A DNA stretch of 64,000 nt from JAVBSC01 sp031547305 (GTDB taxonomy: Bacteria > Desulfobacterota > Desulfovibrionia > Desulfovibrionales > Desulfovibrionaceae): contig JAVBSC010000002.1 of assembly GCA_031547305.1 (NCBI GenBank), forward strand, positions 1-64,000. The letters run 5' to 3'. Shown piece after piece: positions 16,084 through 24,240 of the stretch; the stretch's first letter is position 1, and every line of letters starts with the position of its first letter. The translations under genes were made by a program, and so were the position numbers. The notes below the pieces were generated by a model. It was not told where the DNA came from. It saw only the letters and a list, made by a program, of their open reading frames with translations, and searched no databases.

Positions 16084-17670
16084 ATGCGCATTGAACACTG
16101 GCTGGTCATTTTTTCCGGAACAATTCTTTCCCTGTTCAGCGCCGGGCATGCCCTGCTGAAAAAGAGGGAGCCGCGCAGCGCTCTGGGCTGGGTGATTTTT
16201 TGTCTGCTCATGCCTTTTTTGGGCGCGAGCATCTATTTTCTGTTCGGGATCAACAGGATTGAGCGCCGGGCCTTCCGCCTGCGCAACCCGGAAATCCGGC
16301 TAGGCAAAGCGCCACAATCCTTACAGCCCTGTGAAGCGCCATCCGCCAGGCCGGTCCGGCGCGCCGGCAAAAAAGGCGCGCGCGCCGGCAAAATGTTGGG
16401 CCAGCCGTTGCTTTTTCATGGCAGGGAGTTCGCGGCGGAATGCCGCATCGCCAACCATGTGCCGGAAAACCTGCTCCCGGCCCGACTGCGCGGCCTGGCT
16501 TCCATAGGACGGACCATAACCGGCGAGCCCCTGCTGGACGGCAACAGCGTAACCCCGCTGTATAACGGCGAGGAATGCTACCCGGCCATGCTTAAGGCCA
16601 TTGAGGAAGCCGGGGAGTATATCTGGCTTTCCAGCTACATTTTTGATTCCGACGAGATCGGCCGGAGTTTTGTGGCGGCCCTGGACCGGGCCAGACAGCG
16701 CGGGGTGGACGTTCGCGTACTTCTGGACGGGGTGGGGATCATGCGCTCCAGTCCCAGGGCGGACCGGTTGTTCCGGATCAAGGGCATTCCAACGGCGCGC
16801 TTTCTACCCCCTTCTATTTTGCCGCCCCAAGCTTACATAAACATGCGCAACCACCGCAAGCTGCTTCTGGTGGACGGGCGACTGGCCTTTACCGGCGGCA
16901 TGAACATAAGCGCCCGGCACATGTGTTTTGCCAGGCGCGGCTCTTTGCGCGGACCGGGTTTATGGCAGCGAGTTTATGTGCCTAACCCGGAATCGGACGT
17001 GCATTTTATGTTCAGCGGCCCGGTTGTGGCCAGGCTGGAAGAGGTTTTCGCCTGCGATTGGGCCTTTGCCACCGGCGACACCCTGTCTCCGCCCGAGCGG
17101 CAAAAAGAGGATTTTACCGGCCCGGCCTTGTGCCGGGTGATTGAGGATGGCCCGGATTCCTACCTGGATTACTTTAACTCCACCCTTCAGGGGGTAATTT
17201 CCGCGGCCCGCAAAAGCGTGCATCTGGTCACGCCTTATTTTCTGCCTTCGCGCGACCTGATCAGCGCTTTGCAGTGCGCTTCGTTGCGCGGTCTGGACGT
17301 GGCAGTGATCCTTCCGGCCAAAAACGACCAGCCCTTGCCGCATTGGGCGACCTTTAACCTGCTCTGGGAATTTTTGGAGCGCAATGTAAAAATTTATTAC
17401 CAGCCGCCGCCTTTCTGCCACACCAAGCTTTACCTGATTGACGGACATTATGCCCAGATCGGTTCCGCCAACCTGGACCCGCGCAGCCTGCGCCTGAATT
17501 TTGAACTGACTGTGGAAGTATTCGACAAAAAATTCTGCGCCGGAATGGAGGAGCATTTCCAGAATTTGCGCGCCTCCGCAAAAGAATACACCTGGCAGGA
17601 TCTGAACTCCCGTTCCCTGCCGGTTCGGCTGCGCGACGCCCTGTGTTGGCTTGGATCTCCGTATTTGTAA
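16084..17670 (+). CDS. cls: Cardiolipin synthase (phospholipase D superfamily)
   Basis: A 528-residue membrane enzyme that condenses two phosphatidylglycerols to cardiolipin. Two N-terminal helices (about 5-22 and 38-58, GWVIFCLLMPFLGASIYFLF) fit the Cls topology. Two HKD motifs are present: HRKLLLVDGRLAFTGGMN near 257 and HTKLYLIDGHYAQIGSANLD near 441, each with the HxK(x4)D signature. A charged insert at about 80-105 (RRAGKKGARAGK) is longer than in Escherichia coli ClsA. ATG 16084 lacks a strong ribosome site. Followed by a bidirectional terminator. Confidence 0.9.
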   Translation: MRIEHWLVIFSGTILSLFSAGHALLKKREPRSALGWVIFCLLMPFLGASIYFLFGINRIERRAFRLRNPEIRLGKAPQSLQPCEAPSARPVRRAGKKGARAGKMLGQPLLFHGREFAAECRIANHVPENLLPARLRGLASIGRTITGEPLLDGNSVTPLYNGEECYPAMLKAIEEAGEYIWLSSYIFDSDEIGRSFVAALDRARQRGVDVRVLLDGVGIMRSSPRADRLFRIKGIPTARFLPPSILPPQAYINMRNHRKLLLVDGRLAFTGGMNISARHMCFARRGSLRGPGLWQRVYVPNPESDVHFMFSGPVVARLEEVFACDWAFATGDTLSPPERQKEDFTGPALCRVIEDGPDSYLDYFNSTLQGVISAARKSVHLVTPYFLPSRDLISALQCASLRGLDVAVILPAKNDQPLPHWATFNLLWEFLERNVKIYYQPPPFCHTKLYLIDGHYAQIGSANLDPRSLRLNFELTVEVFDKKFCAGMEEHFQNLRASAKEYTWQDLNSRSLPVRLRDALCWLGSPYL

Positions 17671-17726
17671 TAATCCTGGGATTCCGCATTGATGTACAGA
17701 GGGGCTCTGGGACGTGGCCGCAAAAA

Positions 17727-17767
17727 AGCAAACTACGCTTGAGTAAAACTCAAGCGTAGTTTGCTTT
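17727..17767. terminator. Bidirectional terminator between cls and the export lipoprotein
   Basis: A perfect 17-bp stem with arms AGCAAACTACGCTTGAG and its exact complement around TAAAA, flanked by A and T runs on both sides. Placed between two convergent genes. Confidence 0.9.
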
Positions 17768-17784
17768 AATGATGGCTGAAACGC

Positions 17785-18390
17785 CTAAGGCACCAGCAGG
17801 GTATCCCCCGGCTGCATGTAAAGTTCCTGGTCTGTTGTGCCTGAAAGGGTGCGTTTATAGTTATAGGGGTAACTCTTCTGCGTGCCGTCCGGCAAGTTGC
17901 GCACCACCCACATGCAGGATTCAGAGGCAAAAGGAGTGGGTCCGCCGGCCAGAGCCAGGGCCTGCACCGGGGTGACCGGGCCGGACATGGGGAAAGCGCC
18001 TGGTCGCTGCACCTTGCCGACCACGTAGACCATGCTGCCCCTGGCTTCAAACAAGGTAACGCTGACCGGGGCATCCGGCATATATTCCTTCAGTTTGTCC
18101 GTAAGAATGGCGCTGACCTCGGACACGCGCAGGCCAACGACCTTCACGTCTCCGGCCAGAGGGTAGGAAATATAGCCGTCCGGACGCACCAGGAGCCTGC
18201 GATTCAAAGAATCCTCGCCCCACACTGTCACTTCCAGCATATCGCCATAAGTTATGGGGAACGGCTCGCTTTGAGCGGGTGAAGCCAGATCTTTGGCGGC
18301 TCCGGCCTGAAGGGCCGCATCCGAAGCCGACAAGTGCGTGCATCCGGTCAGGACCAGGAGCAAAAGCAACAGGAGTGTTCCACGGCGCAT
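17785..18390 (-). CDS. Wza-like polysaccharide export lipoprotein
   Basis: A 201-residue protein with a lipoprotein signal (MRRGTLLLLLLLVLTGC, lipobox LTGC, Cys17). It then has the Poly_export domain (YGDMLEVTVWGEDSLNR, PDGYISYPLAGDVKVVGL, about 55-95) and a SLBB-type segment (MVYVVGKVQRPGAFPM, about 127). Such proteins form the periplasmic/outer-membrane export channel for capsule or exopolysaccharide. ATG 18390 has GAGGG upstream at good spacing; earlier in-frame ATGs give no signal peptide. It is short for Wza (about 380) and has one SLBB-like unit. No partner Wzc or glycosyltransferase genes are adjacent. Confidence 0.83.
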   Translation of the reverse strand: MRRGTLLLLLLLVLTGCTHLSASDAALQAGAAKDLASPAQSEPFPITYGDMLEVTVWGEDSLNRRLLVRPDGYISYPLAGDVKVVGLRVSEVSAILTDKLKEYMPDAPVSVTLFEARGSMVYVVGKVQRPGAFPMSGPVTPVQALALAGGPTPFASESCMWVVRNLPDGTQKSYPYNYKRTLSGTTDQELYMQPGDTLLVP

Positions 18391-18585
18391 ATCGAGTCCC
18401 TCTTTAATGGAAGTTTGCGGGTATCCTTGTATTATTATGAGTATATATCGAAAATTCATTAAGATCAACGCCAAACAGAGTTCCGCAACGCGGCTGGGCG
18501 CTTCCTGCGTATTTTGCGAGCGAAAAAAACAGCCCGGGATCCAAATCTTGGACCAGGGCCGGCAAAGGCTGTTTTTCAGGACGCT

Positions 18586-19080
18586 TCAACTGGAGCGCAG
18601 AAATATTTCCAAGGCCTCGCTGGCAGCGGGATCGGCCTGGGAAAAAGATGCCCCAACCCTGGTTTTTTTATTGATCGTATCCACCCGGCACACCTGACAA
18701 AATATGCGCATGGGCGGTTCGCCCTCGCCAAGCTGGAAAATAATTTCAAACTCGGAACCGGTTTCGAACATGCCCTCGGCCGGCGAGGCGGCTTCGCACT
18801 CCACCAATATGCCGCCGCGAGCCAGATCTTTCAGGTCGCCATATTTATAGCAGCCGTAACGCCCGTCGCTGGTTTTGAAATACAGGATGGCCGGCATGTT
18901 CACAGCCCAGCGGGGGAATTGGCGCCTTTCTTCGTTGGGAAGCTGGACTTTTTTGGTGTTGCGCTCCAGAAAATGACGCACCAGGCCTTCCACAATTGAG
19001 GAAGGAGTCATTTCAAGAAGCTTGGCTTGCTTGTCCAACTCGCCGTACAGATTTTCAGGTAATTCAATTGTAGTGCCCAC
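18586..19080 (-). CDS. PilZ-domain protein with N-terminal ribbon-helix-helix-like segment
   Basis: A PilZ domain, the standard c-di-GMP receptor fold, occupies about residues 45-160. The RxxxR-type switch appears as ERRQFPRWAV and the second motif as DLARGGILVE (D/NxSxxG with the Ser replaced by Ala). The N-terminal 35 residues (TTIELPENLYGELDKQAKLL) look like a CopG/Arc ribbon-helix-helix DNA-binding segment. GTG 19080 follows AGGA by 8 bases; GTG 19113 would add 11 residues but its ribosome site is too close. The next gene upstream on this strand is a sigma-54 activator, suggesting motility or surface regulation. That is inference. Confidence 0.8.
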   Translation of the reverse strand: MGTTIELPENLYGELDKQAKLLEMTPSSIVEGLVRHFLERNTKKVQLPNEERRQFPRWAVNMPAILYFKTSDGRYGCYKYGDLKDLARGGILVECEAASPAEGMFETGSEFEIIFQLGEGEPPMRIFCQVCRVDTINKKTRVGASFSQADPAASEALEIFLRSS

Positions 19081-19351
19081 GACAATATTCCTGCCCTTGT
19101 AATTTATCGCCACGCCTTATCCGGGTTCCAAGCCAAGCTTTCGTTGTCAGCAGACACAGACGTGGTCGCGCTTGCTTTGCTTTTTTTGGGGTTTATAACC
19201 CGACAATCAGTATTGCAATCTTCGTACCGTTATTTGAACGGCGGTGGTTTTTAAAAATAACATACAAGATTATCTAGAAAAAATCTATAAACAAAAAATA
19301 TCCGCCGGATGCCGCAATTGTATTTTAACAAAATACGGAATGCAGTCTTGT

Positions 19352-21046
19352 TTAAATGGACAGGGAATGCTTTTGCAAAAGCTCGTAAAGCCTGGCTCGC
19401 GAAAGCCCGGACATGTCTCTGGCCCTGGAGAAATCGCCAGCGCAACGCCGAATTAAATCCGCCAGATAAAAATATTCCATTTTTTCAATAAAATCTTCTC
19501 GCACATTGCGCAGAGGAGGCAGCAAGGCATAGCCGGCAAAAGCGAAAAACTCCTGTTCAGACCGGCCGGATTCATGGCCGTTGCCGGTATGGGGGCCCGC
19601 ATTCTCAAACGGCGCCGGCACGCTGAAAGAGGGGGAATATAAATGGCCGGCAACGCCGACCGCATTTGATAAACCGGGAATGCCCGCGGCGGGCCCGGCC
19701 GGGTGGGCGGGGGCGTGGTGCCCAAGCATTCCGGAATTTGCGGACGTTCTCTGTCCGGATAATCCGGATAAAGAAGCCTGCGGAAAGGATAACCCGGACG
19801 CGGAATCTGAAGCGGAGTTAAAAGGCGGTTCCCCGGTTTGCGGCCCTGGAGCTTCACTTTTTAACTGCCCGAACACTCTGGCCCGCACCCAGAAGCGTCG
19901 CAATTCCTCCGGCAAATGCTGAGGATACAGGCGTTTTTCCACAATGCCGTTCAGCACTGTGGTGTGAACAACGTTCACCAGTTCCCGCACGTTGCCCGGC
20001 CAATTGTACAGCTTGAGCGCGTCGATGGTTTCATTGGCCATTTCTTTTGGCGTACAGCCAAGATTGCGGCAAAATAACTCCAGATAATGCGCTACCATAA
20101 CGGGGATGTCCTCGGCCCGTTCACGCAGCGGGGGCAGGGTTATGGTCCGGGTGGTTATGCGGTGGTACAAATCCTGGCGGAATGTTCCGGCCTCCACCAT
20201 GGCCTGCAGATCCCGGTTGGTGGCGGCAATGATGCGAAAGTCGCACTGAATCTCATGCTTGGCGCTGAGCGGCCGGAAGCGGCGCTCCTGAATGACCCGG
20301 AGCAGCGACTTTTGGACGTTCAGATCCAGGTCGCCTATTTCGTCCAGAAAAATAGTCCCGCCGTCCGCCTGCTTGAAAAGTCCGTCCCTGGCTTCGGTGG
20401 CGCCGGTAAAAGAGCCCTTGGCGTGGCCAAACAGGATGCTCTCCGCCAGCGTCGCCGGCAGGTTGGTGCAGTCCACCACAATAAGCGGCTTGGCGGCGCG
20501 TGGACTGTTTTCATGCACGGCACGGGCGAACAACTCCTTGCCGGTGCCGGTTTCGCCCAGAATGAGCACGCTGGAATCGGATCTGGCCGCTATGCTCATC
20601 TGCCGCAGGCAGCGCTCCAGGCGCGGGCTGTCGCCCACAATGCCCTCGCGCTTGATGGTTTCAAAATCTATGTGGGAATGGCGGGCCAGGCGGTGATACA
20701 GGCAGCGGCTGAGGCTGATCTTGATGTCTTCAAAGTAGGTGGCCGGAACAACGTCCCAGGCTCCTGACTGCACGGCGAATTCCGCGGTCTCCGCGTCTCC
20801 TTCCGGGACAAGGGCGATTATGTCCGGCGCGCCCGGCAAAAGGGAGATCTGGTTTACGGAGGCCCAACGTCCTTTGTTATCGGTATGAAAAGAAAACAGC
20901 GCAACGTCGCAGGTCAGATCCGCCAGGGCCGCGGAGGCCTCCTGCGGATCATCCACACCTATATAGGTGTATTGCTGTGCCTGGGCAAGCTGTTGCAACT
21001 CCTGCCCCAAGGCTGGCTCAAGAGCGATGCCGACCAACACTACCAT
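19352..21046 (-). CDS. Sigma-54-dependent activator with degenerate receiver domain
   Basis: A 564-residue enhancer-binding protein. Residues about 1-125 look like a receiver, but the phospho-acceptor position reads Ser (DVALFSF instead of DxxLLD), so it is a pseudo-receiver as in FleQ/FlrA. The AAA+ domain (about 138-385) has Walker A GETGTGKE, a sigma-54 contact loop GSFTGA (variant of GAFTGA) and Walker B FLDEIGD. A Ser/Gly/Pro-rich linker of about 100 residues (400-505) precedes a Fis-type helix-turn-helix at the C-terminus (GLSRARLYELLQKH). Neighbours (PilZ protein, mini-flagellin) suggest flagellar or surface control; direct targets are not visible. Confidence 0.87.
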   Translation of the reverse strand: MVVLVGIALEPALGQELQQLAQAQQYTYIGVDDPQEASAALADLTCDVALFSFHTDNKGRWASVNQISLLPGAPDIIALVPEGDAETAEFAVQSGAWDVVPATYFEDIKISLSRCLYHRLARHSHIDFETIKREGIVGDSPRLERCLRQMSIAARSDSSVLILGETGTGKELFARAVHENSPRAAKPLIVVDCTNLPATLAESILFGHAKGSFTGATEARDGLFKQADGGTIFLDEIGDLDLNVQKSLLRVIQERRFRPLSAKHEIQCDFRIIAATNRDLQAMVEAGTFRQDLYHRITTRTITLPPLRERAEDIPVMVAHYLELFCRNLGCTPKEMANETIDALKLYNWPGNVRELVNVVHTTVLNGIVEKRLYPQHLPEELRRFWVRARVFGQLKSEAPGPQTGEPPFNSASDSASGLSFPQASLSGLSGQRTSANSGMLGHHAPAHPAGPAAGIPGLSNAVGVAGHLYSPSFSVPAPFENAGPHTGNGHESGRSEQEFFAFAGYALLPPLRNVREDFIEKMEYFYLADLIRRCAGDFSRARDMSGLSRARLYELLQKHSLSI

Positions 21047-21177
21047 AACGCACCGGTACAGTTAACAGGGCCAAAAAGGATTCAGGTGAGGCCGACCTCG
21101 GGATCAAAAAGGTTGAATGTGAAATATTTCAATGATTACAGAGTATACTATAAAGCAGTCTGGTTTGACAAGACTAA

Positions 21178-21216
21178 ATAAAAAAAAACCTGGCCGGGCT
21201 GCAGCCACGGCCAGGA
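21178..21216 (-). terminator. Terminator of the mini-flagellin gene
   Basis: On the minus strand, stem CCTGGCCGTGG/CCCGGCCAGG followed by eight T, 48 bases past the mini-flagellin stop. On the plus strand it would leave no U tract. Confidence 0.85.
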
Positions 21217-21263
21217 GCGGGTCTAACAAAAATGAGAGGGGCGGGCCGGCGGCAAGAACCGCC

Positions 21264-21569
21264 CTATTTCGCCCCGTTCGCGGCCAGAAGGCGTAAGGCC
21301 ATGGCCGGAATGGAATTGTTTTGCGAGAGCATGGCCACCCCCGGCTGGGCCAGGATGGTCTCCCGCACGAAGTTGATCATTTCCAGTGCCACGTCCAGGT
21401 CGTAAAGGCGCGCCTGGGCAGCCCTGCGGTTTTCCGCCGCGATATCGCAACTGGAGTCCAGACGGGAATGGCCGGAAGCCCCGGGGCTGGCGCGGAAAAT
21501 TCCCCCGGGCTTGCCTGCCGCGTCCCGGACCGGACGGGCCGTTGCGGAATGGTTTATGATGAGAGCCAT
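21264..21569 (-). CDS. Mini-flagellin: flagellin-like D0 ends without the central domains
   Basis: 101 residues. It opens MALIINHS like a flagellin N-terminus. After a short Gly/Ser/Arg-rich stretch (about 15-42), residues about 45-98 match the flagellin C-terminal D0 helix: AENRRAAQARLYDLDVALEM, then INFVRETILAQPGVAMLSQ and IPAMALRLL. Full flagellins are 270-500 residues; the D1-D3 domains are missing. ATG 21569 is preceded by GGAGG at 7 bases, and a strong terminator follows, so it looks like an expressed gene, not just debris. It may nevertheless have arisen by internal deletion. No other flagellar gene lies in the window. Role unknown: filament minor component, regulator or decoy are possibilities. 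Confidence 0.75.
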   Translation of the reverse strand: MALIINHSATARPVRDAAGKPGGIFRASPGASGHSRLDSSCDIAAENRRAAQARLYDLDVALEMINFVRETILAQPGVAMLSQNNSIPAMALRLLAANGAK

Positions 21570-21634
21570 GACCATTCCTCCTTGAATGGATCAGCCGTTG
21601 TTACCCGAAAGCAAGCTCACTCCAGGTTGAAACA

Positions 21635-21790
21635 CTTTAGTGCCGATTTCATAAGTCGGTCATTGTCGCCTTATGAGGATCGCTTCGCCCGAAAATACGG
21701 TTTCGGACTCGCCCACGCCGCCTTTGGCGGCGTGCCGGACTGCTGTCCGGCGTAGTCATTTTATAATGGATTATGAAATGACCACTAAAA
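21635..21790. repeat. MITE-like element with TTTAGTG ends
   Basis: About 155 bp between imperfect terminal inverted repeats: TTTAGTGCCGATTTCATAAG (left) and, read inverted, TTTAGTGGTCATTTCATAAT (right). The interior holds two small hairpins (CGCCGCC/GGCGGCG and GCCGGAC/GTCCGGC) and no gene. The ends differ from families A and B and I found no second copy in the window. Confidence 0.6.
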
Positions 21791-21890
21791 ACGCTGTTCG
21801 TAGGCTTTATCGGCGCTCCGGATGAAACCTTTAGGTCTTTTCGCGTTTTTTATTATTTCTCCGGTCTGGCGGGTAACAGCTTTCTGTTGC

Positions 21891-22835
21891 TCAACCTTTT
21901 TTGAACAATACCGTGGACAAATAGCGATCCGCGGTGTCGCAGGCGATAAAGGCTATTTTTTTGCCCGCGTTTTCCGGTCGGGCCGCCAGGGCCAGAGCGG
22001 CATGAGCCGCGGCCCCGGAGGAAATGCCGGCCAGCACTCCTTCCTCAAGGATAAGCCTTTTGGCCGTGGCCACGGCCTCCAGGCCGGGCACGGTCAAAAC
22101 ACCGTCCAGGACCGACTGGTCCAGAACCTGGGGCACAAAGCCGGCGCCAATACCCTGGATAAGATGTGGCCCTGGAGCGCCGCCGGACAAAATTTTTGAT
22201 TCCTCAGGCTCCACTCCGTAAACTTGGATTTTTGAATTTTGCTCCTTCAGATAGCGCCCCGCCCCGCTGATCGTGCCGCCCGTGCCCACGCCGGCCACAA
22301 AAATGTCCAGCTTGCCGGCCATGCTGTTCCAAAGCTCCGGGCCGGTCGTGGCATAGTGAACGGCCGGGCCGGCCGGGTTGGCGAACTGATCCGCCAGAAA
22401 CGCGCCGGGAATTTCCTCGGCCAGGCGCAGGGCTTCCTGTTTTGCGGCGCGCATGCCACCGGTTGCCGGAGTGAGCCGCAAATCCGCCCCCAGGCCGCGT
22501 AAAAGATTCTTGCGTTCTTCGCTCATGCTTTCCGGCATGGTCAGGATCAGGCGGTAGCCGCGCAGGGCGGCCATAAAAGCCAGACCTATGCCGGTATTGC
22601 CGCTGGTGGCCTCCACAATTACGCCCGGAGTTTCCGAATGCGGCTTGAGCAGGCCATGTTTTTCCGCGGCCAGGACCATTGCCCGGGCCAGGCGATCTTT
22701 TACCGAGGAGGCGGGGTTATAATATTCCAGCTTGGCATAAAGCTCCGCCACGCAGTTGGAGTTGCGCGCCAGAATTCCAAGTTTTACCACCGGGGTGTTG
22801 CCCACTAAAAATCCCATATTGTCAGCGTATGCCAT
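21891..22835 (-). CDS. cysK: Cysteine synthase A (O-acetylserine sulfhydrylase)
   Basis: A 314-residue PLP enzyme making cysteine from O-acetylserine and sulfide in the cytosol. The PLP lysine is in NPASSVKDRLA (about 43), the substrate loop is EATSGNTGIGLAF (about 70-82) and the PLP phosphate loop is GVGTGGTISGAGRYL (about 174-188). ATG 22835 is preceded by GGTGGAG; a tandem GTG start at 22847 would add four residues. Sulfide is plentiful in a sulfate reducer, so this is the expected direct assimilation route. Monocistronic in this window. Confidence 0.93.
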   Translation of the reverse strand: MAYADNMGFLVGNTPVVKLGILARNSNCVAELYAKLEYYNPASSVKDRLARAMVLAAEKHGLLKPHSETPGVIVEATSGNTGIGLAFMAALRGYRLILTMPESMSEERKNLLRGLGADLRLTPATGGMRAAKQEALRLAEEIPGAFLADQFANPAGPAVHYATTGPELWNSMAGKLDIFVAGVGTGGTISGAGRYLKEQNSKIQVYGVEPEESKILSGGAPGPHLIQGIGAGFVPQVLDQSVLDGVLTVPGLEAVATAKRLILEEGVLAGISSGAAAHAALALAARPENAGKKIAFIACDTADRYLSTVLFKKG

Positions 22836-23221
22836 AGTCTCCACCACGATTATAAGGTTGAAGCCGGCGGCGGTTCCCTAAAAAATTCACGCTTTGCCGC
22901 GAACGCCGGGAAAATCGCCTTACGTTACGCGTGTCGCGCTCCGGCGCAACAGGATTAGAATCCGCTTCATAGGCCGTAAAGTCAGCCTTAGACAATCGCC
23001 GCGTCATCGGGGGAATTATTAAATAGTCTATATAATATAACAATTAAAAACGTCAATAAAATTCCTCCCTCAGTTCTCACAAATCATAACATAATTAATT
23101 TGGTTTTAATATAGAATGCCCCTGTGCCGTGTTAGCCGAAAAAGCTTATTGGTTGCGCCGAGTCGTTTCTTATCCATGCATCCGCAATTCTCGCTTCCTA
23201 TTTTGACATCAGGTTGCATAT
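22836..23221. other. AT-rich divergent intergenic region
   Basis: About 390 bases between divergent cysK and the binding-protein gene. GC-rich near cysK and AT-rich from about 23010 to 23120 (TATATAATATAAC at about 23029-23041, which could serve as a cysK-side -10). I see no T-box, SAM or other riboswitch and no supported gene. Confidence 0.4.
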
Positions 23222-23251
23222 TTGCAATAATTAAGAGTATTGTTGTATAAT
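23222..23251 (+). promoter_or_regulatory. Sigma-70-type promoter of the binding-protein gene
   Basis: TTGCAA at 23222-23227 and a perfect TATAAT at 23246-23251 with an 18-base spacer, 52 bases before the start codon. Confidence 0.65.
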
Positions 23252-23302
23252 ATTTTGTGTCCGTCTTCGCGTGGCGAGCGCTCGCGGGCTCAGGGGTGGT
23301 GT

Positions 23303-24082
23303 ATGCGAAAGATTTTCTTTTTTCTGGCGTTTTTGGTTCAGCTGCTGGCGCTTCCCACTTTTTCCCAGGCCGGGCAGGCGCCTTTGCGCGTTGCCGTGGA
23401 TTCGCCATACCCGCCGTTTGCCTTTGAGAACGAAAACGGCGAATTGACCGGATTTGACGTGGATGTGGCCAGGGCTTTGTGCGCCCAGTTAAAGCGCGAA
23501 TGCTCCATTGTGGATTTTGATTTTGACGAGATTATTCCAGCGATAGTGGAAGGGAAGCTGGACATTGCCATAGCCGGCATGGGCGCGACCGAGGAAAGGA
23601 GAAAGCTGGTGGATTTTACGGACAGCTATTTCCGTTCCCACAGCATATTTGTGGAAAAACACGGCAACATCTCCACGCCGGACGGCAAAATGACCATCCA
23701 GACGCTCAAAGGCAAAAAAGTCGGCGCGCAGGCCGGCACACTTCAGGAACAATACCTCAGGGACACCTATGGCGATGCCATAACCATAATAGCCGCCGAA
23801 AGCTCCGATGCGGCTTTTGACGATCTTAAAAAAGGCGCCACGGATATCCTGTTGCTTGACGGGCTGGCCGGATACTCATATCTGAAATCTCCGGAAGGAA
23901 ACGGCCTGGAGACCATTGGCGATCCCATAAACCCCACCGGGGACGGGGTTTTCAGCCGCATTGTCGTAAGCAAGAAGCTGCCGGAACTAAGGGAGGCTTT
24001 GAATAAGGGCATCAAAACCTTGCGGCGCAACGGGGAATACGGAAAAATAAACCGCAAGTATTTTGATTTTGATATTTACTAG
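23303..24082 (+). CDS. Periplasmic amino-acid-type solute-binding protein (SBP_bac_3)
   Basis: 259 residues with a signal peptide (MRKIFFFLAFLVQLLALP, cleavage likely after FSQA). A family 3 binding domain follows: PLRVAVDSPYPPFAF at about 28-42, GFDVDVARALC, and AGMGATEERRKLVDFTDSYF near 92-111. Such proteins bind polar amino acids or related ligands. No ABC permease or ATPase follows; instead a hybrid histidine kinase starts 158 bases later, so it may present ligand to that sensor. ATG 23303 follows AGGGGTGG. The stop TAG comes from the CTAG end of the repeat at 24079. Confidence 0.85.
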   Translation: MRKIFFFLAFLVQLLALPTFSQAGQAPLRVAVDSPYPPFAFENENGELTGFDVDVARALCAQLKRECSIVDFDFDEIIPAIVEGKLDIAIAGMGATEERRKLVDFTDSYFRSHSIFVEKHGNISTPDGKMTIQTLKGKKVGAQAGTLQEQYLRDTYGDAITIIAAESSDAAFDDLKKGATDILLLDGLAGYSYLKSPEGNGLETIGDPINPTGDGVFSRIVVSKKLPELREALNKGIKTLRRNGEYGKINRKYFDFDIY

Positions 24083-24233
24083 AGAGCATTTTAACTTTGA
24101 AATTGAACAATACAAGTTTCGCACACGGTATAGTGTATTGCTTATAACGATGCGAAATTTTTAAGATAAACTACACGCTTCGCGGGCATCCGCTTCGCGT
24201 ATGCCGAGCAATTTCAAAGTGAAATTGCTCTAG
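24079..24233 (+). repeat. MITE-like palindromic element, family A copy 2
   Basis: About 155 bp with CTAG at both ends, nearly identical to the inverse of 3961-4113 (about ten substitutions and a two-base indel by eye). It supplies the stop codon of the upstream binding-protein gene, and its right end (CTAGGA) supplies the ribosome site of the downstream kinase. Confidence 0.88.
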
Positions 24234-24240
24234 GATTTTG

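Noticed and set aside
21264..21569. Calling the mini-flagellin a plain pseudogene
   Set aside because: There is no frameshift or internal stop, and it has a strong ribosome site and terminator. I kept it as a gene while noting that it may derive from a deletion.
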